From positions 102,041,010 through 102,105,009 of the forward strand of contig NC_071393.1 in NCBI RefSeq assembly GCF_022682495.2: a stretch of 64,000 bases of DNA. Direction: 5' to 3'. The position numbers and the translations under genes are program-made. Numbering within the stretch: position 1 is the first letter of the stretch; each line of letters starts with the position of its first letter. The DNA comes from Desmodus rotundus. Lineage: Eukaryota; Chordata; Mammalia; Chiroptera; Phyllostomidae. Positions 1 through 13,300 of this stretch are shown here, piece after piece. The notes beneath the pieces are model-generated. The model had not been told where the DNA came from and made no database searches. It saw nothing but the letters and a program-made list of their open reading frames with translations.

Positions 1-60
1 TTGAATTTGGGTGCGTTACTAACTTTTGCAGTGTTCTCACTTGAAAAATGGGATCTAGTA
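1..60 (+). repeat. MIR 5' part, split by an LTR
   Basis: TTGAAAAATGGGATCTAGTA resembles the middle of a MIR (the usual 'cctcatctgtaaaatggg' area). The element resumes at 643 after an LTR insertion. Confidence 0.6.
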
Positions 61-642
61 TAGGGAACCTAGCCATGTGGCATAGTGAATGTAGCCCAGC
101 CCCTGACTCAGAAAACCAGTGGGGAGCAAGTCAGCGCTCAGGAACCGAGCCCATGGATCTGTTTTCCTGTGGGGAATCAGGCCTGCATTGTACCTAGGCT
201 GCTATGAGGCTTGTTTTTTGCTAAAACTCCCTCATCCTGAATTGAGGCAGCAAATGTTTACTGCATATCTTTAAAGTAACTTCCTAAAATCTGTGCTAAA
301 CCTTCCAAGTATGGAGTGTAACCAGTTCAACCACTTTTCCCCTTGATCTGCAACATCCTTCTCTTTGAAGTAATTAGCAACATTCTTTCCTTTGTTATCT
401 GTAAAAGGTAATCACCTACAGAGAACCTGTGCATAGTAAATGAGGACCATCCTCAATGTAATGTACCCCAAAAAGCAATAAAAGCCTGTCCAGGCAGGGG
501 TCGGCCCTCTGGCCCTCTTGACCTCTCTCTCCCTCAGGGAGTGGCCATGCTGTCCCTTTTTCTCCACAGGACTTCTGTAGTCCGTGTGAATTTGTTCATC
601 GCAGCCACAACAAACGGACCCTGTGGGCCGGAGCCCGCATCA
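61..642 (+). mobile_element. Solo LTR of an endogenous retrovirus
   Basis: A segment of about 580 bp with a polyadenylation signal AATAAA (478-483) about 160 bp before its 3' end at 642, which reads CATCA. The 8-bp repeat ATCTAGTA flanks it at 53-60 and 643-650. No gag, pol or env coding sequence is present, so it is non-coding. The 5' end reads TAGG rather than the canonical TG. Family not assigned. It lies in a DLGAP5 intron below exon 15. Confidence 0.65.
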
Positions 643-745
643 ATCTAGTACCTCCCAGGGTTGTCATGAGGATTAAATGAAATGGGGCATGCTAAGAACC
701 TAGAACCATGTGTAGCCAGTCCCTAGTAATCATTCAGTGCACTGC
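643..745 (+). repeat. MIR 3' part
   Basis: CCCAGGGTTGTCATGAGGAT and ATTAAATGA followed by a degenerate 'cttagaacagtgcctagta' style tail are typical of the MIR 3' half. It continues the piece at 1-60. Confidence 0.6.
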
Positions 746-1198
746 ACTTTAGTTCCCCCTCCTCTCATGCTCTGCCTTCTGTCAAGACAGCAATCTCAAG
801 TCACTTTCTATAAAGGCTGGAACAGATGCCTCCCTCTCAATGACCCTGTAAGGAGGCATCAATATTGCTCTTTGTAGATGATGAAGGTGAAGTAAAGTTA
901 CATTAACTGTTAAGCACCAAAGCTGTAGTTAGCACCAAAGGACACTATAATGATTTCTTTTCTTCTTAGTTCTATGGTATTCTTTGCCCATTCTTTGCTA
1001 AATATGACCATTCAGGATTCTGAAATCCTAAGCCTTAGTTTTCTCATTTATAAGAGAGAAGTACTGCCTATATGTTACAGGGTGATTCTGAAATTAAATT
1101 AAAAATACATGGCTTGCATATTTTAGCAGGTTAACAATCTGAAATAATATTTAATGTCAGCATCTAATTAAATTCTTAATAACACAGTAAAGAAATAC
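746..1198. other. Intron sequence, nothing recognised
   Basis: AT-rich DLGAP5 intron. No open frame, structured RNA or clear repeat was seen. The remaining HURP exons are not here. Confidence 0.5.
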
Positions 1199-1391
1199 CT
1201 GTTTTCAGGAATGTTTGGAAGCAACGCCTTCTCATCAGCATGTCCCCTTGTGGCACCCTGAGGCTCAGGAGCCTCTGGTGGTACAGTGTGTCTTAGAAGG
1301 CCCACATCAGCCCTGCTGTCAGACACAGCTTTGCTGACAGACTTAGGTGTCCAAAGTCTTTGGGAAAGACGTTCAGAAGAGGCAGAATGTC
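1199..1391 (-). CDS. DLGAP5: DLGAP5 exon 15 (residues 617-680)
   Basis: The acceptor is TTTCATCTTCTAG and the donor is GAAAACAG|GTATTT. The product starts HSASSERLSQRLWTPKSVSK and ends LLPNIPENR, matching the equivalent human stretch. It is clearly more diverged than exons 12-14, as is usual for the acidic, unstructured C-terminal part. No later exon could be placed between 1 and 1198. Confidence 0.92.
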
Positions 1392-4300
1392 CTAGAAGAT
1401 GAAAGAAACCACATCATCAATATTAAAAGTTCTTTTATTCACTTTTCATTGTAACTAGGAAGACAGTACAAATTCTTCCTATTCCCCGTACCAACTACCG
1501 TCTTTTTCTCCTATAAAATAATGTTTGTTGAAGTCAAATGCCCAGAACCTTTGGTTAAAGACAGTATTGAACACACACATCACACTCTGCTTCCTCTTGA
1601 CATCCCACTACTATAAGCAGTAATAGATCATTTTAAAAGGCAGAATGCTACAAAGACGGAGGAAACTAAAATAGAGACAAGAACCAGAAAAATTTGGAAG
1701 CTGGAATAAAGATGAGTAAGTGAAATTTTACTTAGTGTTTTCAAGAAAATAAATCCTAAGCAACCAGTGAGGGAAGATGAGAATCAACCCAATTTATACC
1801 ATAGCACCCCTCAACAGAACTGCTGGCCTCAAGTATCTCTGGAAGTAGAGAAGCAGATTGGTTCAAAGTCACTTCAAGGAACAATTAGAGCCCAGGTTGC
1901 TTTCCTCACTCTGCACAGCTGGGCAACTGTCATCCACACCCCCCCACCCCCACACCAAAATCAGAAAACTGGAGGCTTATCTCACCCAAAAAGGGAAACA
2001 GAGGGTTTATGATTTAGAGGGTAACAGGTAAGGTTGCAAGATGGGCACTATATCGAAAATAAAGGGATTAAGTGAGTATTTACAAATAATCTGTGGGGCA
2101 CTCAGGTTTCCCTGCACACTTTCTGTCTCACCCCCTCCCCCACCCCCATGGCTCCTGAAAGACTGGCAGCCAGAATGGCAGTGAATTATACCCTCGGGGG
2201 AACAGACTGAAAGATTATTCTTGGGGGAATCTAGCCTGTGTGAAAAGACAAAAACAGTGACATGCAGGGTCGCAGCATAGGGGTGTGAGGCTAAACCACC
2301 CACAGTACAGTCCCCATGCGTGCACTGCCACGCAGAGCCCCGCTCCCACCATCAGTGGGCTGCAAACGAGCTCCAGACGCCCAAGGAGAGCCTCTCATGT
2401 GAGAGAGACCAAAACCAGACAGATGAAAGTATCTCAGAACAAATATGGACTATATGGGGGGAAAGAAACATAAAAGCTCTCATTAATGCCCTCAGAAAGA
2501 TAAGACAGTGCAGTTATGAACAAGTACAGCCTGTGATGAAATGAAACATTCCAAGAATGAGGAAGAACTACTGGGAATTAAAAACATGACAGCTAAAATG
2601 AAGTTGAGGAAATCCAGGGAGTAGAAGAAAACGTTAAGTACAGGAAAGAATGATAAAAGTAGTCTATCTACCAAGAGAAAAATATGTATTTCTGAAAGAA
2701 AAATCAGAGAGAACAAAGGTGAGTAAATCAAAGGAGTAATTCAGGAAAAAACCCTACACTTGTTCAGGTAAGGCCGTAAACAAGTTAAGACTCCAAGACT
2801 CTGTGAAGAATTACTAATCACTACGTTGTATACCTGAAACTAACTGTATATCAACTATAACCTAAAAGTTTTAAAAAGTAAAAGTGGTTGCCTCTAGGGA
2901 GTGACAATGGGATGAGAAGGGCTTTGTGGGGGACTTCTGTTTTGTAACGAGCCTCATATAACTAAGTGCTCTATACGTAAAACTCAATTTTAAAAAGATC
3001 GACTTTTGCCATAAACATTTATCTCCCTAGTTACACATGCAGAGTTGCGCACATGGAAAAAGTGATGGGCTCATAGCTGGGGAAACCTCTAGGGCCCTCG
3101 AGAAGTAGGTAGCAAGCAGCCGCGCTTTTAGCAGCGAGGCAATTCCTAAACTGATGTGATAAATTTACATTTTCACGTAAATATTAGAGAGCAGCTAAGC
3201 TTTATTTTCAGAAAACTTCCCAGTGGACACAGTTAAATAAGAGGGAGAAAACAGCTCTTCAACTGGTTAGTACTCAAAGAGGCTTTGGGCCCTTTCTCTT
3301 TGAAAATGAGTATCTGGTTCTTAAAGCACTGGCAGAAGTATCTACTGAGATATAAGGAACAGACCACTTCAACGGTGCCCTCTCATCCAACAGCTAATAA
3401 ACTCAATCTAATAAAGATAGTCTATGAAAAATTGCTCTTGAAAAATACACCCACAGTTAGAAAGTTATAAGAATTGTTTCCTAAAATATTTTAAAATTAG
3501 AAAATTAGTGTGTTTACACTGTATCCAAAAGATCAAAGTTTTAATACAAATTAAATTAAAACCAAAACCACCTTACATAAGTTTCATTTTAAAAAAGCAC
3601 AGTAGAGAGGTGTGACAGTTTAATGACTAAGTTTCCTTTGCGTCTTAAATTCTAATCCAGCTTTGAAAATCACCTAACTTGTCATGCTCCCATCGTGTTC
3701 CTTACCTCCTGAGATCCTGACCTACGTCACAGGATCGTGGGGTTAAGAGGTAATAACAGATGTGAAGTCACTTAAAAGCATGTAGTTTGCATGTGCTTGT
3801 GAGTGAGCATGTAGTCTACTTTCCAGAAATCACAGAAAGCTTATATCCCTTCATGTAAAGACTATTTTTCACTTCCTATACAATCTCCTATCCAACCAAG
3901 ATATTATTAAGTGGTCTCAGCAGAAAAACGAACCTGAGAATGATTTAACAGGACTTTCAACTCTGAAAAATCCAGCATCAAACACAATTTTATCAACTTC
4001 TTTTGGTAACACAGAGGCTGCTGCCTCAGTACGTTCTTCCTGCTTAATTCTCTCTCTCATTGCATTTTTTACGGCAGCAAGGCGATTTCTAGCTGCAATT
4101 CTTCCACCATCATCCTGTTTTGGTTTGCTTGCTGTACCCGAGACAACTTTTTTCTGCAAAAAGAAATGATGGCATTTATTAAAAGTACTCATTACCACCT
4201 TGTAAGAAAAATAAAATATACATAAAATATTTCACACATTCATCATACACTTAACAAGTTCCTATGTGCTAAAAATGCTGGGAGTCAAAAGGTAAAGGAC

Positions 4301-7300
4301 AAAGTCCCTGCTCTCAAGGAGTTCATAACTTCACAGTGGAAGAGCTAGATAAGGACACTGAGAAGGACAAATGTCATGTTAGAGACAAATTCAGAGGGCT
4401 GTAGGAGAACATAAAAATAATACCTAAGACAATCTCCAGATGCATCAAGAAAGGCTTACAAGAAGTAGCACCGAAGCTGAAATCACAGTTGGCCAGGCTG
4501 AACAATGAGGTAAGGAAAGAGCTAGAGAAGATAGCATGTTTGCAAAACCAAAAGCAAAAGAAGCAGGGAGGAGTTGGCAAGAGATCAGCAACAGATAGAT
4601 TATAAAATCCCTTACTTGTAACCATTTTATGGAACCACATTTATACAGAGAACAAAGGAATAGAGATTACTGATGATTTTTAATTAAGAGATTAAGATGA
4701 TTGCACTTGCATTTTAGCAAGGTCACTCTGGCTATAGCCTGGAGGGGCTACAAGCCACTGAGAAAGGAGACAACTACAATGATACAGGGGAGGCGATGAT
4801 GGTAGTTAAACGAGAGAGAAGTGAAAAAAAGTGAAGAGATACTTAAGAGGCCCAACTGAGAGGACCTAGCCTACTAGATGGGTGTGGAGTGGAGACAGTG
4901 AAATAGAGAAGGGAAAGAACCAAAGAACATACCCAGGTTTCGATTTTGGACAGCTAGGGGGATGGTCATGCCATTCTCTGAGACAGGGATGCATTGGTGT
5001 GTATGGAGATGATTTCAGTATGAGATATAATGACTTTAAGGCGAGTCAGGATATATAGACCTTAGCAGTAATGTGGTCTGAAACACAGATTTGGGAATCA
5101 TCAAAGGGTGGGTAGGATTGCACAGGAAGACTCTGGAAGGAGAGAAGAGAGTTGAGGTAGGAATTCTGAATAGGATAAACTTTAAATGGATAAATGAAAA
5201 GGCAAAAATTTGCTAACGTGACTGAAGAATGGGCACAGAGGTAGGAAGAAAGTCAGCAGAATATAATTTTAAGAAAGAGCAAGTATGCTGTATTTAACAG
5301 TGCAGAGGGATTATTTTATAAATAAGTGTCTAATAACTTTGGCAACTACTGGATCAATAACCTTGCTGATATCTGTTCTAGAGGCATAGAGAGGGGTAAA
5401 GTTGAAGTGTAGTGAGTTGAATAAAGACAGAGTACAGACACCTAGAGGGAGGTGTGGACATCATGCTTTTTTTTTTTTTTAATGGAAACATACATAAGAT
5501 TCTAAAAATGTCTGAAAACTAATGAAAAAAAAAAGAAAAGAGAAAACAAGGCTAAATGATGTAAGAGGTCAATGAATAAGAAGTAGGAGGGAGTGGTATG
5601 AGAAAGTACAGTGGCCTATAAAATAAAGTAGGACAGAGACATCTGGTGATAAGAGGCAGAATTACAAGACTCTGATATAATGCTATACTCATACAGCTAT
5701 TATCTACATGACTGATATTAATGTTTCCATGACTCAATACTCAATATTTAATACGAAATATCCAAAGTAGTTTTAAAATGTTCAAGCATCTTTCACTGTT
5801 TAGTAGACATGAAACTCATTCAGTCAGTTTCGTCACTGTCCTCAGGGTCCTTGTCATGAGACTTCATTACCGCAATACTTTCATGAGGTTCTTTCAGCAC
5901 TTTAACAGATTTGAGACAGTTTCTATTGGACCACACAGCATAATAAAGAACCAACCTAGAAACCCAATTTTACAACCACAGGCATTTTTCTGAAATCTAA
6001 AAGAAGAACTGGCAGTGCTCCAAGGTGGTTTGAGAAATATTCATTTGAACCAAAAACTGAGTTAAAACACTACTAGCAAAAAAAATTTACTACAAATAGA
6101 TTAAGAATAGAATCTATCATGTTAACAAAGATAATTTTACTGAGAAAGTAACAGGAAATTTTACAAGATAAAGTATATGGAAGAAGGCAGAAGTTACTTA
6201 CTACTACTAGTAGTAGTAAAAAAAATATATAAGCATAGTTTAAAGAATAAAACAAATATGCACATATCCACTACTTAGCAACTCAGAAGCTGTCAGGGTA
6301 CCTCAATTCAATCACAGACCCTCCCTGTGTCCCTCCAAAAATAACCATTCTGAATTTTCTGTCGATTATTTCCTTATTTCTTCTTCAAAGACAATCAAGA
6401 ATTGTAAGTAACATATGGGAACTCAGTTTGCAAATGATGAAAATCTGAAGCTAAAAGTTTTTAAACCTTAAAAAAAAAAAATCATTAAGGTATAAGAGTC
6501 TACAATAGAAAATCAAAAACTTACCCGAAAGACCTTTTTGCTTGTATTATTGTTATTTTGCCACCCAGATTCTTCAAGTTTGGTCAGATTGTTGAATTTT
6601 TGGTTTACATCTTCTATCTGTTAATAAAGTACAAATTTATCAGTTTAATGCTAACCATATTAATATTACAAACTAATGAACTGTGCCTTCCAAAAAAACT
6701 GAGAGTGACATGGACTGGTGACAGGTAAAATAAGACTAAGTCGCCCTGACCAGTGTGGCTCTGTTGGTTGGGCATCATCCCGCAAACCAAAAAGTTGCTG
6801 GTTCGATTCCAGGTCAGGGCACATGCCTAGGCTGAGGGTTAAATTCCCAGTTGGGCTGTGTGCAAGAGGCAACCGAACAATGTTTCTCATGCCAATGTTC
6901 CTCTCCCTCTCTTTGTTCCTCCCTTCCCCTCAAATAAATAAATAAATAAATAAATAATTTTAAAAACTAAGAAAAAATAATTAGACTAAGTTATTCTCAA
7001 TTTAGTATTCAAATAAAAAATTCCTAATGGTAAAATTGTTCACTGTTATTTTTGGTCTTATAAACGTTTAAAATCTACATAAAGGATGTCATACATGAGT
7101 AACTCTCTTAAATAATTTTTGATCACTAACATGGTAGGAGAGATATTCTATATTACACAATGTGAACACAAGTTCTATCTTTTCTAAAACAGTTTACTCT
7201 CCTCCTGGAGGATATGCTGGTTGCTTCCCAGTTTTGGCAATTAAGAATAAAGCTGCTATAAACACGTGTATATGTTTTTGTGTAAACATGTTTTCAACTC

Positions 7301-10300
7301 TTTTGAGTGAATAGCAAGAAGTGTAATTGCTGACTCTTATGGTAAGAATGTATTTAGTTTTGTAAGAGACTGCCGAACTGTCTTCCAAAGGGGCTGTACC
7401 GTTTTGCGTGCCCATCAGCAATGAACAGGAATTCCCATGACTCCCCATCCTCCCCAGCATTTGGTGCTATCAGTGTCATTCTAACAGGTATGTGGTACCT
7501 CACTGTGGTTATAATCAGCAATTCCCTACTAACATATGATGTTGAGCATCTGACCTTTCATATGCTGACCCTCTTTGCTCGAGTGTCTGTTCAGGTCTTT
7601 TGCCTGTTTTTAAATCAAGTTGTTTTCTTATTGCTGAGTTTTAAGAGGTCTTCGTATATTTTGGAGAACAGCATCTTTATCAAATGTGTGTCTTTTGCAA
7701 ATATTTTCTCCCAATCTGTGGTTTATCTTCTCATTCTCATGACACAGATTCAAATAATGTACTAGCAGGATGGGGATGTATGATCCCCATACTTCTGGTA
7801 TTTGCATTCTCCCCCAAAGTGGTAAACACTGTCAACAGTTTGGTGAACATACTTTGAGTCCCCTTACTATGCATTTATATGCATAGGTCCTCACAATCTG
7901 TCTCTCAAAAAATGTAAGTGTCAGCCCTGGTTGGTGTGGCTCAGTGGGCTGGGCATCCTCCCACAAACCAAAAGGTCACAGGTTGGATTCCTGGTCAGGA
8001 CACACAGCTGGGTTGCAGGCCAGCCCTGGTTAGGGATCGATGTTTCTCTTGCACATCGATGTTTCTCTCCCTCTCCTTCTCCCTCCCTTCCCCTCTAAAA
8101 AATAAAGTTTTTAAAAAATATATGTAAATGTCAAAAAGACTCAGGATTATACTTATGACATTCATTTTCAACAAAAGTGTCAATGCAATTCAGTAAGAAT
8201 ACTTTTTTCAACAAATAGTGCTGGGAAAATTTGATATCCACAAGAAAAAAGATGAACGTAGACTCTTACCTACACCACAGACAAAAACGAACTCCAAATG
8301 GACTACAGACTTACTGAAGTGTAGGAGCTAAAAGTATAACACTTTAAGAAGAAAACATAAGAGAAAATGTCTGTGACCTGTAGTCAGGCCAAAATAGTTC
8401 TTAGCTATGATGCCAATATCACAATAAAAGGGAAAAAATCCTGATAAGCTGAGCTTCATCAAAAATAAAAACTTTTGCATTTCAAAAGATACCATTAAGA
8501 AAATTAAAACACAAGTCACAAATTGGGAGAACATATTTGTAAATAATATTTCTGACAAAGAACTTGTATACAGAATATATAAATAACACTTACAACTCAA
8601 TAAAATACAAAGACGAACCCAGTTTTAAAAATGGACAAAAGGTTTGAATAGACATTTCACCAAAGAAGACATATGAATGGCTAATAAACACACGAAAAGG
8701 TGCTTAACATTTTTACACTAGGGAAATGCAAATCGAAATTCAAAGAGAAACTTTGCATACAATAGGATGACTATACTAAAAAAGACAGAAAATAACAAAT
8801 ACTGGTAAGGATGTGGAGAAATAGGGACACTCATACATTGTTGGTGGGAATGTAAAATGGTTTAATTACTTTGGAAAACAGTTTGGCAGTTTCTTAAAAA
8901 GTTAAACATAAATTTACCATATGATCCAGAAAAATTTAGGTATCTACCCAAGACAAATGAAATCATTAGTCTACACTAAGATTTGTATGTGAATACTCAT
9001 AGAAGATTATTCATAATTACCAAGTACTGGAAACAACCTAATTGTCCATCAACTGGTGAATGAAGAATGATATATCCAAACAACTACTACTCAGCAATGA
9101 TAAGCAACAAAGTACAGATAAAGCTACACTGTGGAGGAACCTCAAAAACATCCTGCTAAGTGAAAGCCAGATACAAAACTACATACTGTATCATTCTATT
9201 TAATATGAAATGTCCAGAAAAAGCAAATCTACAAAGTTAGTAAGTCAATTTAGTGGTTGCTTGGGAATGGGAATGCAAACGGACAGGAGGGATCTTCTTG
9301 TGATGATGAAATGTTCTAAAGCCGGACTGTGGTGATGGTTGCACAATTGCAAATTTTACTAAAAATCACTGAATTGTACACTTAGCACAGGCAAATTTTA
9401 TATGTAGATTATACCTCAATACGGCTCTTTATAAACAAATGGACAAACAAATGCCCCAGGAACTAAACTGAAAAAGTTCCCATTGGGAAGCGAGCATCAA
9501 TAAAGATAGTAAGTGTTAACAATGCAAAAACATCAAATGACTTTAAATCTATAAATAATGAGACTAAAAAACAAAATTAAACAGTCATCATTAAAGGATG
9601 CTATTGAACCAACTCATTATTATGAAAACTGGTAAATATATTAAAACTGGTCATAAAGTAATGCTCACATTATTATGACTAGTGATTGTTAGCTACTAGT
9701 TATTGAAAGAGTATTTTATATATTTATTTCTGAAATAAGATCAAAAAGCTAGAGAGTGTCATCTCCTCCACACCTTTACTGATCTTCCTAGTATTTCCCT
9801 CTACTGTAGCATTTTTTTACATTAGACTAGAATTATCCGTTGTGTCTGACTCACCAATAAAACCATAAAACTCCTCTGGGACAAAGAACGTGCCTTCAAC
9901 TCCTAGGACAGTGCCTGGCACACAATAGGAACTGAACAACGGCTAGATGAACTGAACTACTAACGACTGCATTTGCTCATTTTCTCACATGTATAGTCAG
10001 AAATTATTCAACAGTTGACTATAACCTCAATTTCCAACCACATAGAAATCATTCTGACAATGTGGGGGAGGAGGGGACAACAGTCATAAAATGTAGACAA
10101 TGTTTTATGGTTTATAAAGGTACTATGTAATATCTCATTTATCATTATAGGTACTTAAGCATCTACTATTACCTCCATTTTACTACTACTGTTACCTCAT
10201 TTAAAGAAAAAAAAAAAAAGACTGGACTCAAAAGTTAGTGCATTCCAAATGCTTGACCACATACCTGAAAACTAACCATATCCCAAAATCCATCCAGATC

Positions 10301-13300
10301 TGTACAGGTAATCTCCTTTTTACTCCGTTTGTGTTCACAATCATCCACTAGTCCTTCGAACTGTTTGAACCTTTCTTTCATAAGGAGTCTTGTTTGACCA
10401 ACTGCTGTGAGAATAAGTTCTTTAGCTAAAGGAAATACGAGGTTTTTACAAGTTAAAGGACAAAACAGAAACTTTATTGCAAGTCAACCAGCTGCTAAGA
10501 AGACCTCGCCTTGAATGTCTTATCAAATTCTTAACTTAAAGCAAAACAAAAGTTTCTGTTACAAAATGTTGTCATACAAATACCGAGCATGAATTCTCTG
10601 CTTCAATTACTGTTAAAAATAAGCAACATTCATTCTCCTAAATACTGTTACAGAGCAAACAGCATTGCACCCTTCCTTGTATTCTGTAAGAACCCAACCT
10701 CAAAAACCTCATTGCACATCAATACTTAAAAAGGCTTCACAGTGATAGGACACAAGTGATTTTTTTTCTAAACAGCTTCCCCAAATAAGTAAGATTAAGG
10801 AACTTTTCAGAAAATCTGTTCCACATTGATTTAGGTAATTTTCATTCAGAAAATATTTTTGTATAATTAAACAATACCAGATATGGATGTCACTCACAGA
10901 GACATATGAAGAAAATCTAATAATAAAACAAGAAAATGTCTAACTCCCAGGAATGATAGTCAATATTCTAATTATTTACATCTTTTAAGTCATGTATTGG
11001 TTTAGCAGAGATGTTAGTGAGCATATATTGAGATGAAAAAATTCTTGCTATTTTGAAAAACAAAGTATAAAGTTGGAAAACACTAGATTTTTACGTTTCA
11101 GATTAGTGTAACCACATTAAGATTTAAAAAAAAAAGATAAAGCTAAAATGTAAAAAAAATATATAAATGTACCCTTACCATCATCTGGAATGTCCAATTT
11201 AAGCTTCCTGTCCCACTCCAGGCATTGAGAAGTTAATTTCTCAGTTTCTGACTGGAGAATATTTCTAAAATTATGACATACATTACAGTTTGACAAGTGT
11301 TTCTCACACTAATATCTAAGTATTACCATATGACAGTTATACGATATTAATTGCCCAGAGTTGATGCTTAATTATTTTATCAACTGTGACATATTACCCC
11401 CCCCCCAATACAAGTGGATATCCTATATACATCCATCCTTCTACACCTAATTATGAGGCTGTGCCTGTCCAAAGGCAATGGCTCTCAACGGGAGTCAACA
11501 CCCTGGACCCCCACCTTTGAGGACGTCTGGAGGCATTTTTTATTGTCCGGAACTAGAGGAGTACTACTGACCAGGAATGCTATGAAGCACCTTATAGTGC
11601 AGAGGACTGCCCCCACCTCTGCGAGAATTATTCTGTCTAAAATGTCAACAGTGCCAAAGTTGAGAACCCCTGGCCTAAGGGTAAATTTAACATATCTGTA
11701 TAAAAAGCATCCTAGCAGGAGAGACTGAGGATAGTTCTTTGTTCCTTAGAAGAAAAATTTAGCTGTTTATATTTAGTGGCATAAAAGAGAACACCTTAAT
11801 GAGAAAGGAGCCCCAGCTTAGATCTGACATTTGTTAGTTGGCAACATCTGGAGGCACTGCTTAGCGTCAGTTCAGCAGCACAGTGGACTAGGTAGTTTCT
11901 AAAATCCCTCAAAAATCTAAAACCTGATGTTCTAACAATTAAGATGGCTCTCAAATATATAAAAAGATACTCATTCATCATACAGCAAATGAATATTAAA
12001 ACTAGCACAATAATATTTCCCATTTATTTGATTGACAAAGCTCAAAAAAATTAATATTGCATTGGAAAGGGTATTAGAATTTTCCTGCTACATTTACTCA
12101 AGAATAATAATATGTAAAAACTTCCTATGTGATGTGGGGTGTTAGGGTCCTTCTCCAATTGTTTCCAAGGCATTTAGATGGCATGATTGAAGTTCCCCAA
12201 ACGGGATGTGAATTTTCTCACTTCACAGTTACAGAAACATACCGTAATCCTATCTCATGAGTTAGAGGGCCAAAAAGCTTTCTACCAACTCCCAATATCC
12301 ATCTTTTATAAAGTAAACATTAACTTGGATTCTTTGTGGGAGGCAAAAAAGTGAGAAAACAGAACTGCCATACCTTGCTGGAGGGAAATGTCAATTAAGA
12401 TCTTTACATATTTGCATATGAAAGAACTAAAAAGCACACAGGTTGTTCTTTGAAGCCTTGATTGTAATAGTAATAGAATGAACCAAATATAAATGACCAG
12501 CTACAGGGACCGATCTATTAAGTGCATTGTGGTATATCCATATAATTGGATACTGTGTAGCCATTATAAACACACACACACAAAAACAACAAGAGGAAGT
12601 TCTTCAAGTACTAAAATAGAATGTCTCCTACATGAAAAATAAATGAAAACAGAATAGTTTGCTATTGCATATATAAACAAAGAAAAATATGTTCATGTTT
12701 GTCTATATATGCCTTGTCTATCTCTAGAAATATTCAGAAGAACTGAATAACACTTGCTTCCATGGAAGTTTCCAAGTATGGATGGGGTTGGGAGGTAGAC
12801 TTGGGAAAAAGACTTGTCACTTGTACCTTTTTCTACCTTTTGAAATTACCTAAAGTCAGCTTCCCCAAAATTCACCTATTACATTAAGGTTAAAAATAGT
12901 TAAATTTTGGTTTAAATGTCTAGGCAGTAATACAAAATTCTCACACTAGGAACAAATGGACAAACCTGAAATACGGCACATCATGCTGTGGCTGAGATAT
13001 CTGATCTTCATTTATTTCAAGTGATGGGACTTCTTTCATTGGAGGGCCACTTGAATTTTTAATAGTAGTTTCATTTTTATTTAGGACATTTTCTGTAGAT
13101 TAAAGAAAATATTACATATAAATTTTTTTTGTGAGCCACAAATTTTTATTCCTTTAAGAACAGAGCTTTGAGATATATACTGCAAAAATGGTTATAAATA
13201 CAAGAAGAAATGGATAGATCCAAAATAATTAGGGGAACATAATTTTAGAAACTGATATATAATAAAATATACAAAAAAGGATTTGAATATACAACTGAGA

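Noticed and set aside
4374..4640. 88-codon minus frame
   Set aside because: It lies in the ancient repeat block of intron 13 and shows no coding features.
5778..5993. 71-codon plus frame; on the minus strand an acidic stretch ending HDKDPEDSDETD before a stop
   Set aside because: The minus-strand tail looks protein-like and might be the end of a processed pseudogene, but only about 28 codons fit, upstream codons contain stops, and I could not name a parent gene.
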